NCBI RefSeq assembly: GCF_002157735.2
Contig: NZ_AP018689.1
Span: 1,335,619 to 1,399,618, forward strand
Length of the DNA stretch: 64,000 bases
Origin: Vibrio aphrogenes
Lineage (GTDB): Bacteria; Pseudomonadota; Gammaproteobacteria; Enterobacterales; Vibrionaceae
Reading direction: 5' to 3'
The notes under the pieces were generated by a model, which was given only the letters and a program-made list of their open reading frames with translations, was not told the origin of the DNA and ran no database searches. Positions 57,397 through 64,000 of this stretch are shown here, piece after piece (position 1 is the first letter of the stretch; every line of letters starts with the position of its first letter). The translations under genes and the position numbers were made by a program.

Positions 57397-57457
57397 AGTG
57401 TGATTGGTATTATTGCATCACTTACCTTAGATACCTTATACCCTAAGCCTAGATACT

Positions 57458-58210
57458 TTAGAAATCGTAACTAATGCTCACTGTGGTATAGATTTCATCA
57501 TTGCTTTTATCTGATGCTACATCTGTATTGTAGATGTATTGAGCATCCAACACTAAAGCTACATCACCAACTAAAATGTTTTTCAAATTCGCGCCTAAAG
57601 TATATTTGGTGTTAGATTCACCGTAATTCACTTCAGCATCACCACCAATGGCTAAGGTATCTGTCACTTTGGTTTTAGCATTTAAAAACGCATTCGCAGT
57701 AACATCTTCAGTCACTTGACCTGGGTGATCAACATCATCCATTTGACGCTCACTACGACGATAACCTGGACCACCACCAATATTCACTTTTGTCGCTTCA
57801 GTATCAACCAGCGCTCTTTCAATACCCGCAGTCACTGAGTAGACCTCACGGTAAGTTTCGTATTGATCATGTTCATATTGGTTATCAATATAAGCTTGAT
57901 ACTTCTCAGCGATTTGATAAGACAGTTTGTAGCCTAAATCGTATTTATTGGTTCCATCATCTTCTGCATCAGAGGTTTTGGTGTAATAGCTGCTGGCAGA
58001 AAAATCATTCGTCCATCGTGCTTTTTCGTACTTCAACCAACCACTGGTATTTAAAGAAGTCGATGTGCTTGATGCATTAGAATAAAGAAAACCCAGTTTT
58101 GCACCACCCGTTAAATTACCGTCATCAGAGGCAGAAACTTCATCAGCAGCAAAAGAAGAGGTTGAAATCAGCAAAATGGAAAGAGAAGAAAATAACGCTG
58201 TTAATTTCAT
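57458..58210 (-). CDS. DUF481 outer-membrane beta-barrel protein
   Basis: 250 residues with a signal peptide (cleavage near SSFA-AD), then alternating beta-strand sequence ending in the aromatic-terminal strand IYTTVSISYDF, typical of outer-membrane barrels. DUF481 (YdiY-like, salt-induced) features: SGWLKYEKARWTNDFSASSYYTK and GGGPGYR. Monocistronic; role unknown. Confidence 0.87.
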   Translation of the reverse strand: MKLTALFSSLSILLISTSSFAADEVSASDDGNLTGGAKLGFLYSNASSTSTSLNTSGWLKYEKARWTNDFSASSYYTKTSDAEDDGTNKYDLGYKLSYQIAEKYQAYIDNQYEHDQYETYREVYSVTAGIERALVDTEATKVNIGGGPGYRRSERQMDDVDHPGQVTEDVTANAFLNAKTKVTDTLAIGGDAEVNYGESNTKYTLGANLKNILVGDVALVLDAQYIYNTDVASDKSNDEIYTTVSISYDF

Positions 58211-58323
58211 GTAAACGTCTCGTTTGGTGAATTTACAGTGATGATAAAGCTCTCACTCACATTTGTCATGCAATGATAATGCAAGCGCATATTTTTTAAT
58301 CAATTATATCTTTTAATTATCCA

Positions 58324-59526
58324 TTAAGCCTGAGAATAAGCGACACGCTCAAAGTGACCAATCGGCGGTAAACAGTCTTCTTTTTGTACATAACGACGCA
58401 ACATATCTAGGCCAATCGTCGCAATTAATGATTGTTGTGCTTTTAGAGGATAATCTCGCTTAAATGAAATCTGCTGGGCAAAATAACCTTGAGCATCTAA
58501 AACGATCAACGCAAAAGTTCCATCATCCATTTTATAATTGCCAAGAACCATATCCGCTCCACTTTCTTGACGATATTCTTCCACCAAGAACATAGAATCT
58601 TGTAGCTCGGTAATGAGAGGCGCTTGATTATCTACAATGCTTTGAACAAAAAATTCCGCCGCTAACGGCTCTAATGACAAGGATCTTGCAATTTCTCCGC
58701 CTGTTGCTTGTTCAATTACAGACAATTGCCAATCATTGCTTTCCAATAGCTCAGCCACGACTTTAGGTAAGCCTTTATTGACTCCTAAAACAAAGTTCGC
58801 TAATCGTTCACTAATAAGCTCAATCACTGAACCAATATTCGAATCTTGATAGCGGCTAAAGACTTTCACTTCAATAAAAGGCATATACGAGCGATAGCCG
58901 AGACTAAAACCTACCGGTAACTCAATATCTTTAAGCAAATCCGCAATACCCGATTCACCCAAGCCAAAAGTATAAATTTTATTGCATTCAAGACGGTCGA
59001 CTTCGGGATAACGTTGTTTCATCCTTGGTAGAATTTCGTCCACCACCATACGTTTAAATTCAAAAGGCACCCCTGGAGTAAAGAAGACCACGGCATCATT
59101 CAACTCAATACTAAAACCACAGGCCGTTCCCACTGGGTTATGAATCATTTCTGCGTCTTGTGGCAACATGGCTTGCTTTTCATTACTGGCGGCCATCGGA
59201 CGACCAATACGCGCAAAGTAAGCCGTCATCACGTCAACCCATTGTTGGTTTAATACCAGCTCTTTTCCTACTGCTTGTGCCGCCGCCAATGCGCTCAAAT
59301 CATCACTGGTGGGGCCTAAGCCTCCATTGACAATCACAATGTCACTTTTCAGGCTCAAAGCGATAATTTCTTGTTTGAGTTCTTCTAGCTGATCGCCCAC
59401 GGTTGAACGATAATGCAAAGCAAATCCTTGCTCAAAAAACAGTTCCGATAACCACGATGCATTCGTATCGATAATATCGCCATGCAACACTTCTTCGCCA
59501 GTGCTGAGCATTGATACTTTGACCAT
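58324..59526 (-). CDS. CinA family protein (YfaY-like)
   Basis: 400 residues, the length of E. coli YfaY. The N-terminal MoaB-like domain has LSTGEEVLHGDIIDTN, VNGGLGPTSDDLSA and VGTACGF; the C-terminal half corresponds to the CinA/NMN-deamidase domain but is shortened and lacks an obvious full catalytic signature. Pyridine-nucleotide metabolism is the family expectation; activity of this copy is uncertain. Confidence 0.88.
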   Translation of the reverse strand: MVKVSMLSTGEEVLHGDIIDTNASWLSELFFEQGFALHYRSTVGDQLEELKQEIIALSLKSDIVIVNGGLGPTSDDLSALAAAQAVGKELVLNQQWVDVMTAYFARIGRPMAASNEKQAMLPQDAEMIHNPVGTACGFSIELNDAVVFFTPGVPFEFKRMVVDEILPRMKQRYPEVDRLECNKIYTFGLGESGIADLLKDIELPVGFSLGYRSYMPFIEVKVFSRYQDSNIGSVIELISERLANFVLGVNKGLPKVVAELLESNDWQLSVIEQATGGEIARSLSLEPLAAEFFVQSIVDNQAPLITELQDSMFLVEEYRQESGADMVLGNYKMDDGTFALIVLDAQGYFAQQISFKRDYPLKAQQSLIATIGLDMLRRYVQKEDCLPPIGHFERVAYSQA

Positions 59527-59664
59527 TTCTCATCCTTATTCTTTATTGTTTTTTCTATCATGATTGAAACATAAGTATTGGTATTTTAGTACTCTATTCT
59601 TTCAACAAACCTCACTCTGTGTACTAAAATAACCACAGCATTGCATGAAACTGGTGAGGGAAAT

Positions 59665-60198
59665 ATGACAAATCAAACACTCTTTATTGCCAATATTTCT
59701 GGTCAAGCAAGCCCGAAAACGATCCAACAGTTAGCAAAGGTCACACATGAAAATAATGGTAGTTGGATCACTAGCAAAATTAATTATCTCGATGATCAGC
59801 TCGCAGGTCTAATTAAGATCGCCTGCCCTGAAACCAAGGTCGAAATTATTCAAAGTGCTTTTAATCAAGCTGAAGGGTTAACTTGTCAATTTGCTCAATC
59901 GCAAGCCAACAAACATGCCGAAGATGACATTTATCAACTTCGCTTAGATAGCCAAGAACGCAGTGGGATCATTCAAGAAATCAGCCATATTTTAGAACGT
60001 GAAAGAGCCAATATTTTAAGCATTGAAACTCAACGTTTATTTTTAGCAGGAAGACAAGGGATCAATACGAACCTGTTTACTTCTCAATTTCGTATTACCC
60101 TTCCAGAACAGACCAATATTAAAGATATTATCGCAGAGCTAGAAGCGATCACTCAGGGTATCCAAGTCATTGATTTAAGCGCCACATTGAAGCAATAA
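59665..60198 (+). CDS. Tandem ACT-domain regulator, GcvR-like
   Basis: 177 residues made of two ACT-like halves; the second is clearer (DDIYQLRLDSQERSGIIQEI, then ISHILERERANILSIETQRL). GcvR of E. coli has this layout and regulates glycine cleavage, but the first half is divergent here, so only the architecture is claimed. ATG 59665 has GAGGG seven bases upstream; an upstream in-frame TTG at 59641 is less likely. Confidence 0.78.
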   Translation: MTNQTLFIANISGQASPKTIQQLAKVTHENNGSWITSKINYLDDQLAGLIKIACPETKVEIIQSAFNQAEGLTCQFAQSQANKHAEDDIYQLRLDSQERSGIIQEISHILERERANILSIETQRLFLAGRQGINTNLFTSQFRITLPEQTNIKDIIAELEAITQGIQVIDLSATLKQ

Positions 60199-60272
60199 AT
60201 CTTTGCTCTAAAAAATAACGTGGCTTTAACCTCAACACTTGGATGATTAAGGCCATGCCATCAGCCAATTTT

Positions 60273-60608
60273 TTAATGTCCTAAGGCAGTAACATCAAAC
60301 ACCAGCTCACCATTATCAAATAATTCAAAGGTGACTTTATTGGTATCTGTGCCTTTTAAATCTGTATCGGTACAACCACTGAACACAAACCAATCATATT
60401 GATAAGTTAACGAATAACGCTTTTCACCAATATAATTGACAGCTTGAATATCAATGCCGCTCTCATTCAAGGCTCTAGGGTCAATATATACAAGGTTTGG
60501 CACCAATTGATGCTGCCAGTCACCTTGATTCGTTTGTAAATAGCTTTTTAATTGTTGGGCACGTTGTTCACCATGTGGCACTACCTTGCCTTGATAAAAT
60601 AATTTCAT
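60273..60608 (-). CDS. Hypothetical protein
   Basis: 111 residues, soluble, no signal peptide. A central VYIDPRALNESGIDIQAVNYIG and an aromatic YSLTYQYDWFVFSGCTDTD segment stand out. No family recognised. It ends 74 bases from the ACT-protein stop and has a normal codon look. Confidence 0.65.
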   Translation of the reverse strand: MKLFYQGKVVPHGEQRAQQLKSYLQTNQGDWQHQLVPNLVYIDPRALNESGIDIQAVNYIGEKRYSLTYQYDWFVFSGCTDTDLKGTDTNKVTFELFDNGELVFDVTALGH

Positions 60609-60665
60609 CTCTTTTCCTTATGACGCATCAATAAGTTAACTTGCTATTGAGCCTAACATCTGAGA

Positions 60666-60700
60666 AATAAAAATGCCGCTCGTTTTTCTTTTCACGGCAT
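60666..60700 (-). terminator. Terminator after nspC
   Basis: On the minus strand stem ATGCCG / CGGCAT with a 16-base loop, then TTTTTATTTC. Confidence 0.65.
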
Positions 60701-60808
60701 CCGATTTACTCAGCGAATATTGCAGGACGACCTTGGTTGTGGTCTATTACAATGCCAAGTGATTGAACTGAACGACAGTGTCTATTATCCAGCAATGCAC
60801 CATTCAAA

Positions 60809-61954
60809 CTAACTCACCGACCATTGAGACAGAGAACGTTTGAAATCTTGGTAGTCAAATTCATTCAGCTTTTGAATCTCACCATTGGCACGTTGGCAGT
60901 AAATCGTCGGCATTTTCAGGCCGTTAAACCAGTTTAACTTCACCATGGTGTAACCTGCGCTATCTAAAATATGCAGGCGTTGGCCAATTTCCAAAGGTTT
61001 ATCAAACTTAGCCACACAGAATTGATCACCCGCAAGACATGAGCAAGAGCCGATCACGTATTCATGTTCGCCATATTCACAGGCTTCACCAATCGAGGCT
61101 GGTTCGTTATAGATTAAGGTATCTAGACGGTGCGCTTCGGTAGCAGAATCGACAATCGCGGTTTTCATGCCATTTTCAACAATATCTACCACGGTAACAA
61201 CAAGGTCTGTGGTTTGAGTAATGATGGCTTCACCCGGCTCTAGGTAAAGCTGCACGCCATGTTTTTCAGCAAAGTGTTTTAATGCTTGAGCAAGCTTTTC
61301 AACTTGATAGCCCGGCCAAGTAAAGAATACGCCTCCGCCTAGGCTAACCCAGTCAAGTTTATCTAGATAAGCGCCAAAACGCTCAGAGATGCTCTCAAGT
61401 AAAGCGATAAAATCATCCGCTGATTTGTTTTCGCAGTTCATGTGAAACATCACGCCATCAAGATCATCAAAAATTTCAGCCGACAATTGCCCTTCTTGCA
61501 CACCTAAACGTGAAAATTGACGAGCGGGATCGGCTAAATCTTGCCCTGCACGGCTCACACCCGGGTTCAAACGAATGCCAATCGAGGCTTTGCCTTCCAC
61601 CAAATGACGATAGGCTTTTAGCTGACTTAAAGAATTAAAGATCATCTTATCGCAGATATCCGCTACTTCTTTTACGTCATTTTCGCTGTAGCCGACACTG
61701 TATGCGTGATTTTCTTTACCTGAATCAGGACCACCAAAAGTTTCATAGCCTAACTTTACTTCATACGGGCCACTGCTTGTGGTGCCATCCAGGTAAGGTT
61801 TAATAATGTTAAACACGCCCCAAGTTGAAAAACACTTCAGCGCTAAGACTAATTTTACGCCGCTCAATTCTTTAAGCTGCTTGGCGATCTCAAGATTGCG
61901 GATCAACTTTGATTCATCAATCATGAAATAAGGAGTAGGAAGATTGTTAGACAT
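60809..61954 (-). CDS. nspC: Carboxynorspermidine decarboxylase
   Basis: 381-residue PLP enzyme of the alanine-racemase-fold decarboxylases, making norspermidine from carboxynorspermidine. The PLP lysine is in [12 protein letters not shown]; others are [20 protein letters not shown] and the active-site cysteine region [11 protein letters not shown] chose ATG 61954 ([13 protein letters not shown]). Last gene of a diaminobutyrate decarboxylase, CANSDH, nspC series. Norspermidine in Vibrio is a biofilm-affecting polyamine. Confidence 0.93.
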   Translation of the reverse strand: MSNNLPTPYFMIDESKLIRNLEIAKQLKELSGVKLVLALKCFSTWGVFNIIKPYLDGTTSSGPYEVKLGYETFGGPDSGKENHAYSVGYSENDVKEVADICDKMIFNSLSQLKAYRHLVEGKASIGIRLNPGVSRAGQDLADPARQFSRLGVQEGQLSAEIFDDLDGVMFHMNCENKSADDFIALLESISERFGAYLDKLDWVSLGGGVFFTWPGYQVEKLAQALKHFAEKHGVQLYLEPGEAIITQTTDLVVTVVDIVENGMKTAIVDSATEAHRLDTLIYNEPASIGEACEYGEHEYVIGSCSCLAGDQFCVAKFDKPLEIGQRLHILDSAGYTMVKLNWFNGLKMPTIYCQRANGEIQKLNEFDYQDFKRSLSQWSVS

Positions 61955-61978
61955 AGATTTCCACACAGTTTCTAGATG

Positions 61979-62093
61979 CTAGTCCCTAGTTCCTAGGTAA
62001 GAGCAAAGATATAAATAATAAAATAAGCAGTAACGAACTGAGTATTACTGCTTATCATTCAAAGGAACCAGCCCTCTAGGAACTAGGGACTAG
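61979..62093. repeat. CTAG-rich stem-loop element inside the norspermidine operon
   Basis: A perfect 18-bp inverted repeat (61979-61996 CTAGTCCCTAGTTCCTAG; 62076-62093 its complement), each arm built of 7-bp CTAGnnn units, encloses an 11-bp stem ATAAGCAGTAA / TTACTGCTTAT (62023-62033, 62045-62055). It fills the gap between the CANSDH stop and nspC start. Confidence 0.85.
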
Positions 62094-62103
62094 GAACCTT
62101 CTC

Positions 62104-63348
62104 TTATTTCAAAATATTAATCTTCGGCTGACCTGGTTCTAGCTCTTGAACATGCCAATCTAGACCGATGCTTGGCATGGTTTCTAGGAAGCCGTCTGGG
62201 TCAAGTTGTTCCATGTTGAACACGCCAGCTTCATTCCAGTTACCTTTGAAGTACTGAAGAGCGGCGGTGATTGCAGGTACACCAGTCGTATAAGCAATCG
62301 CTTGGTGTTCAACGTCGTGATAAGCCACTTCGTGATCGGCGTTGTTGTAGATAAATACACTACGCTGCTCGCCACCTTTTTTACCCTGAACCCAAGTACC
62401 GATACAGGTTTTTCCTGTGTAACCCGGAGCAAGAGAAGTTGGATCTGGTAGCAATGCTTTCAATACTTTGAGTGGCTCAACCACAGTGCCATCTTGCAAC
62501 GTGATTGGTTCTGGGCTTAGTAGGCCGATATCTTTCATGCAGTTGAAGTAGTTTAGGTAACGGTCGCCAAAGCCCATCCAGAATTCGATACGTTTTGCCG
62601 GAATGAACTCTTGCATTGAACGAACTTCATCATGCGCCATTGAGTAAACTTTGTGGCTGCCACAGTTGGGAAAATCGAACTCAAGCATACGAGTATGACA
62701 AGGCACTTGCTTCCAACTACCCTCTTCCCAGTAGAAAGAATCGCCTTGGATTTCAAGCATGTTGGTTTCTGGGTCGAAGTTAGTTGCAAACTTCTTACCG
62801 TGATCACCGGCATTCACATCCATCACATCAATGGTGTCGATTTCATCAAAAAGATGTTTTACGGCATAAGCGGCAAATACGCTAACTACGCCCGGATCAA
62901 AACCCGCACCTAAAATACCTGTGATACCTGCTTGGGCAAATTTTTCGCGAAATGCCCATTGTGGATCGTACGCTTCCGGCACTTGCTGACCTTCGCTACA
63001 TAAATCCACAGCAACCGATGTATCAAGGTAAGACACTTTCGCTTGGTAACACGCTTCCATAATGGTCACGTTAACCCAAGGAGGACCGGCATTAATGACT
63101 AAGTCTGGTTTGACTTCGTTAATCAATGCCACAAGAGAGGCAACATCGTCAGCATCTACAAATCGTGCTTCTAATTTCTTTGATGGATCTTTAAGGTTAT
63201 TTTTACCCTTGATCGACTCGATGATTTTTTCACATTTCGCAATAGTGCGAGACGCTAACGTAATATCACCCAGTACATCATTGTTTTGAGCCGCTTTATG
63301 TGCAACAACCCAACCAACGCCACCTGCGCCAATTTGTAAAATAGACAT
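62104..63348 (-). CDS. Carboxynorspermidine dehydrogenase (CANSDH)
   Basis: 414 residues, saccharopine-dehydrogenase-like. NAD(P) loop at the start (ILQIGAGGVGWVVAHKAA), then NAGPPWVN and GAGFDPGVVSVFAAYAVKH, and the C-terminal signatures SMAHDEVRSMQEFIPAKRIE and TGKTCIGTWVQGKK. It condenses aspartate semialdehyde with diaminopropane (from the upstream decarboxylase) to carboxynorspermidine. GGAAGG lies upstream of the ATG. Confidence 0.93.
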   Translation of the reverse strand: MSILQIGAGGVGWVVAHKAAQNNDVLGDITLASRTIAKCEKIIESIKGKNNLKDPSKKLEARFVDADDVASLVALINEVKPDLVINAGPPWVNVTIMEACYQAKVSYLDTSVAVDLCSEGQQVPEAYDPQWAFREKFAQAGITGILGAGFDPGVVSVFAAYAVKHLFDEIDTIDVMDVNAGDHGKKFATNFDPETNMLEIQGDSFYWEEGSWKQVPCHTRMLEFDFPNCGSHKVYSMAHDEVRSMQEFIPAKRIEFWMGFGDRYLNYFNCMKDIGLLSPEPITLQDGTVVEPLKVLKALLPDPTSLAPGYTGKTCIGTWVQGKKGGEQRSVFIYNNADHEVAYHDVEHQAIAYTTGVPAITAALQYFKGNWNEAGVFNMEQLDPDGFLETMPSIGLDWHVQELEPGQPKINILK

Positions 63349-63458
63349 CTTATCGTCACCTTCCTTTCTTCGTTATTCCTGCGTACTTGAAGCTGTAACT
63401 TTATTGACTGCGCTCACTACAGCTCCAATTACTTTGGGTGTTAGTTCATATAAATAAA

Positions 63459-64000
63459 TTAAATTTCTGTCGTTAACACTTGAGCTAACTCGTTTACATC
63501 ATTCAGTAATTTTTCAAAATCACTCAACGCTAAGCACGGATTCAAAATCGTGAACTTCAGTGCCGCTTTGCCATCCACGGTGGTTTCGCCCAGTACCGCA
63601 ACACCACGAACCAATGCTTCAATGCGAATTTGACGGTTTAACTCATCAAGCGCTTGTTCTGATAAGTTCGGGTTGCTGTAACGCATCAATACCGTAGACA
63701 AGGCTGGTGGAGCCAATAGTTCAAACGCTGCGTCATTAGCGACCATTTGTGCCACTTCGTGCGTTTGTTCAATCAAGTGATCATACATTTCGCCCAACGC
63801 CTTAGTGCCGACACTTTGCATGGTCATGAACACTTTTAGTGCATCAAAACGACGGGTTGTCGCTATTGATTTATCCACTAGGTTTGGTAGCTCATCGGTT
63901 TCACGGTTTAAGTAATCAGCATGATGCAGTAAGTACTTAAAGTTCGCTTTATCTTTCACCAATACCGCGCCACAGCTGATTGGTTGATAGAACAACTTAT
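63459..64000 (-). CDS. L-2,4-diaminobutyrate decarboxylase C-terminal part (truncated by window end)
   Basis: Runs off the right edge. The visible 180 residues begin with a lysine (63996-63998) followed by LFYQPISCGAVLV; in group II PLP decarboxylases the cofactor lysine sits exactly before this LFYQP segment, so this should be that lysine. The rest is the C-terminal domain (RRFDALKVFMTMQSVG, KFTILNPCLALSDFEKLL). In Vibrio this gene is often fused to a diaminobutyrate aminotransferase; whether this one is cannot be seen. It supplies diaminopropane to CANSDH. Confidence 0.88.
   Translation of the reverse strand, partial: KLFYQPISCGAVLVKDKANFKYLLHHADYLNRETDELPNLVDKSIATTRRFDALKVFMTMQSVGTKALGEMYDHLIEQTHEVAQMVANDAAFELLAPPALSTVLMRYSNPNLSEQALDELNRQIRIEALVRGVAVLGETTVDGKAALKFTILNPCLALSDFEKLLNDVNELAQVLTTEI

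Noticed and set aside
1..64000. tRNA, rRNA and CRISPR arrays
   Set aside because: No cloverleaf, rRNA core or regularly spaced direct repeats with unique spacers were seen; the tandem repeats found have no spacers.

Overview
The window is a stretch of a gamma-proteobacterial chromosome, almost certainly from Vibrionaceae. Three things point there. A carboxynorspermidine dehydrogenase / carboxynorspermidine decarboxylase pair lies next to a diaminobutyrate decarboxylase, which is the norspermidine route typical of Vibrio. Several blocks keep an enterobacterial or Vibrio gene order: ycjX-ycjF-tyrR, pabB-nudL-sdaA with yoaB nearby, and gyrA/ubiG/nrdA-nrdB-yfaE. Proteins such as DUF2947, DUF2982 and the DUF294/exonuclease pair are of the kind common in Vibrio. 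The DNA is AT-rich by eye and most transcription units end in clear hairpin-plus-T terminators. No rRNA, tRNA or CRISPR array was seen. Species cannot be named from sequence reading alone.

Layout. 1-4.8 kb: the tail of a PTS EIIABC sugar permease, manA, and the ABC-F protein ybiT, which lacks a normal start codon. 4.8-7.5 kb: a small accessory island, with an intact IS3-family (IS150-like) element inserted with a 3-bp ACT duplication into a decayed IS110-family transposase, followed by an HNH nuclease gene bracketed by imperfect inverted repeats. 7.7-13.8 kb: ackA, deaD, and rnb (RNase II). 13.8-17.1 kb: small conserved proteins, a solo PstS-like protein behind a Pho box, PhnA/YjdM and DUF2947. 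17.1-24.1 kb: HD phosphohydrolase, tyrR, ycjF, ycjX, a small membrane protein and class I fumarase. 24.3-31.3 kb: pabB, nudL, a serine transporter, serine deaminase sdaA, D-lactate dehydrogenase and a RidA-family protein. 31.6-38.4 kb: lipoprotein, asnS, TerC, a NimT-like MFS, DUF1275 and aspC. 38.6-48.2 kb: a VTT-domain/disulfide-oxidoreductase fusion, a cNMP-CBS-DUF294 protein with a DnaQ-like exonuclease, a BCCT transporter, a winged-helix protein, DUF2982, a GloC-type hydrolase and a secreted-protein gene broken by one amber codon. 48.5-57.3 kb: ribA, gyrA, ubiG, nrdA, nrdB, yfaE. 57.4-64 kb: DUF481 outer-membrane protein, CinA-like protein, ACT-domain regulator, a hypothetical gene and the norspermidine operon, which runs off the right edge.

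Functional links. Serine is imported (sdaC-like) and deaminated to pyruvate (sdaA), which LdhA can reduce and whose enamine by-products RidA can clear. The nrd operon encodes the reductase, its radical subunit and the ferredoxin that maintains the radical cofactor, behind a perfect DnaA box and an NrdR-type box. PstS sits behind two TCACAG half-sites spaced 11 bp apart. The most unusual window-wide pattern is short degenerate tandem repeats (units of 15-21 bp, 2-4 copies) at seven or more unrelated places, both intergenic and in frame inside genes. No convincing new multi-gene system was found; the best leads are the HNH island, the DUF294/exonuclease pair, the CTAG-rich stem-loop element in the norspermidine operon, and the repeats.
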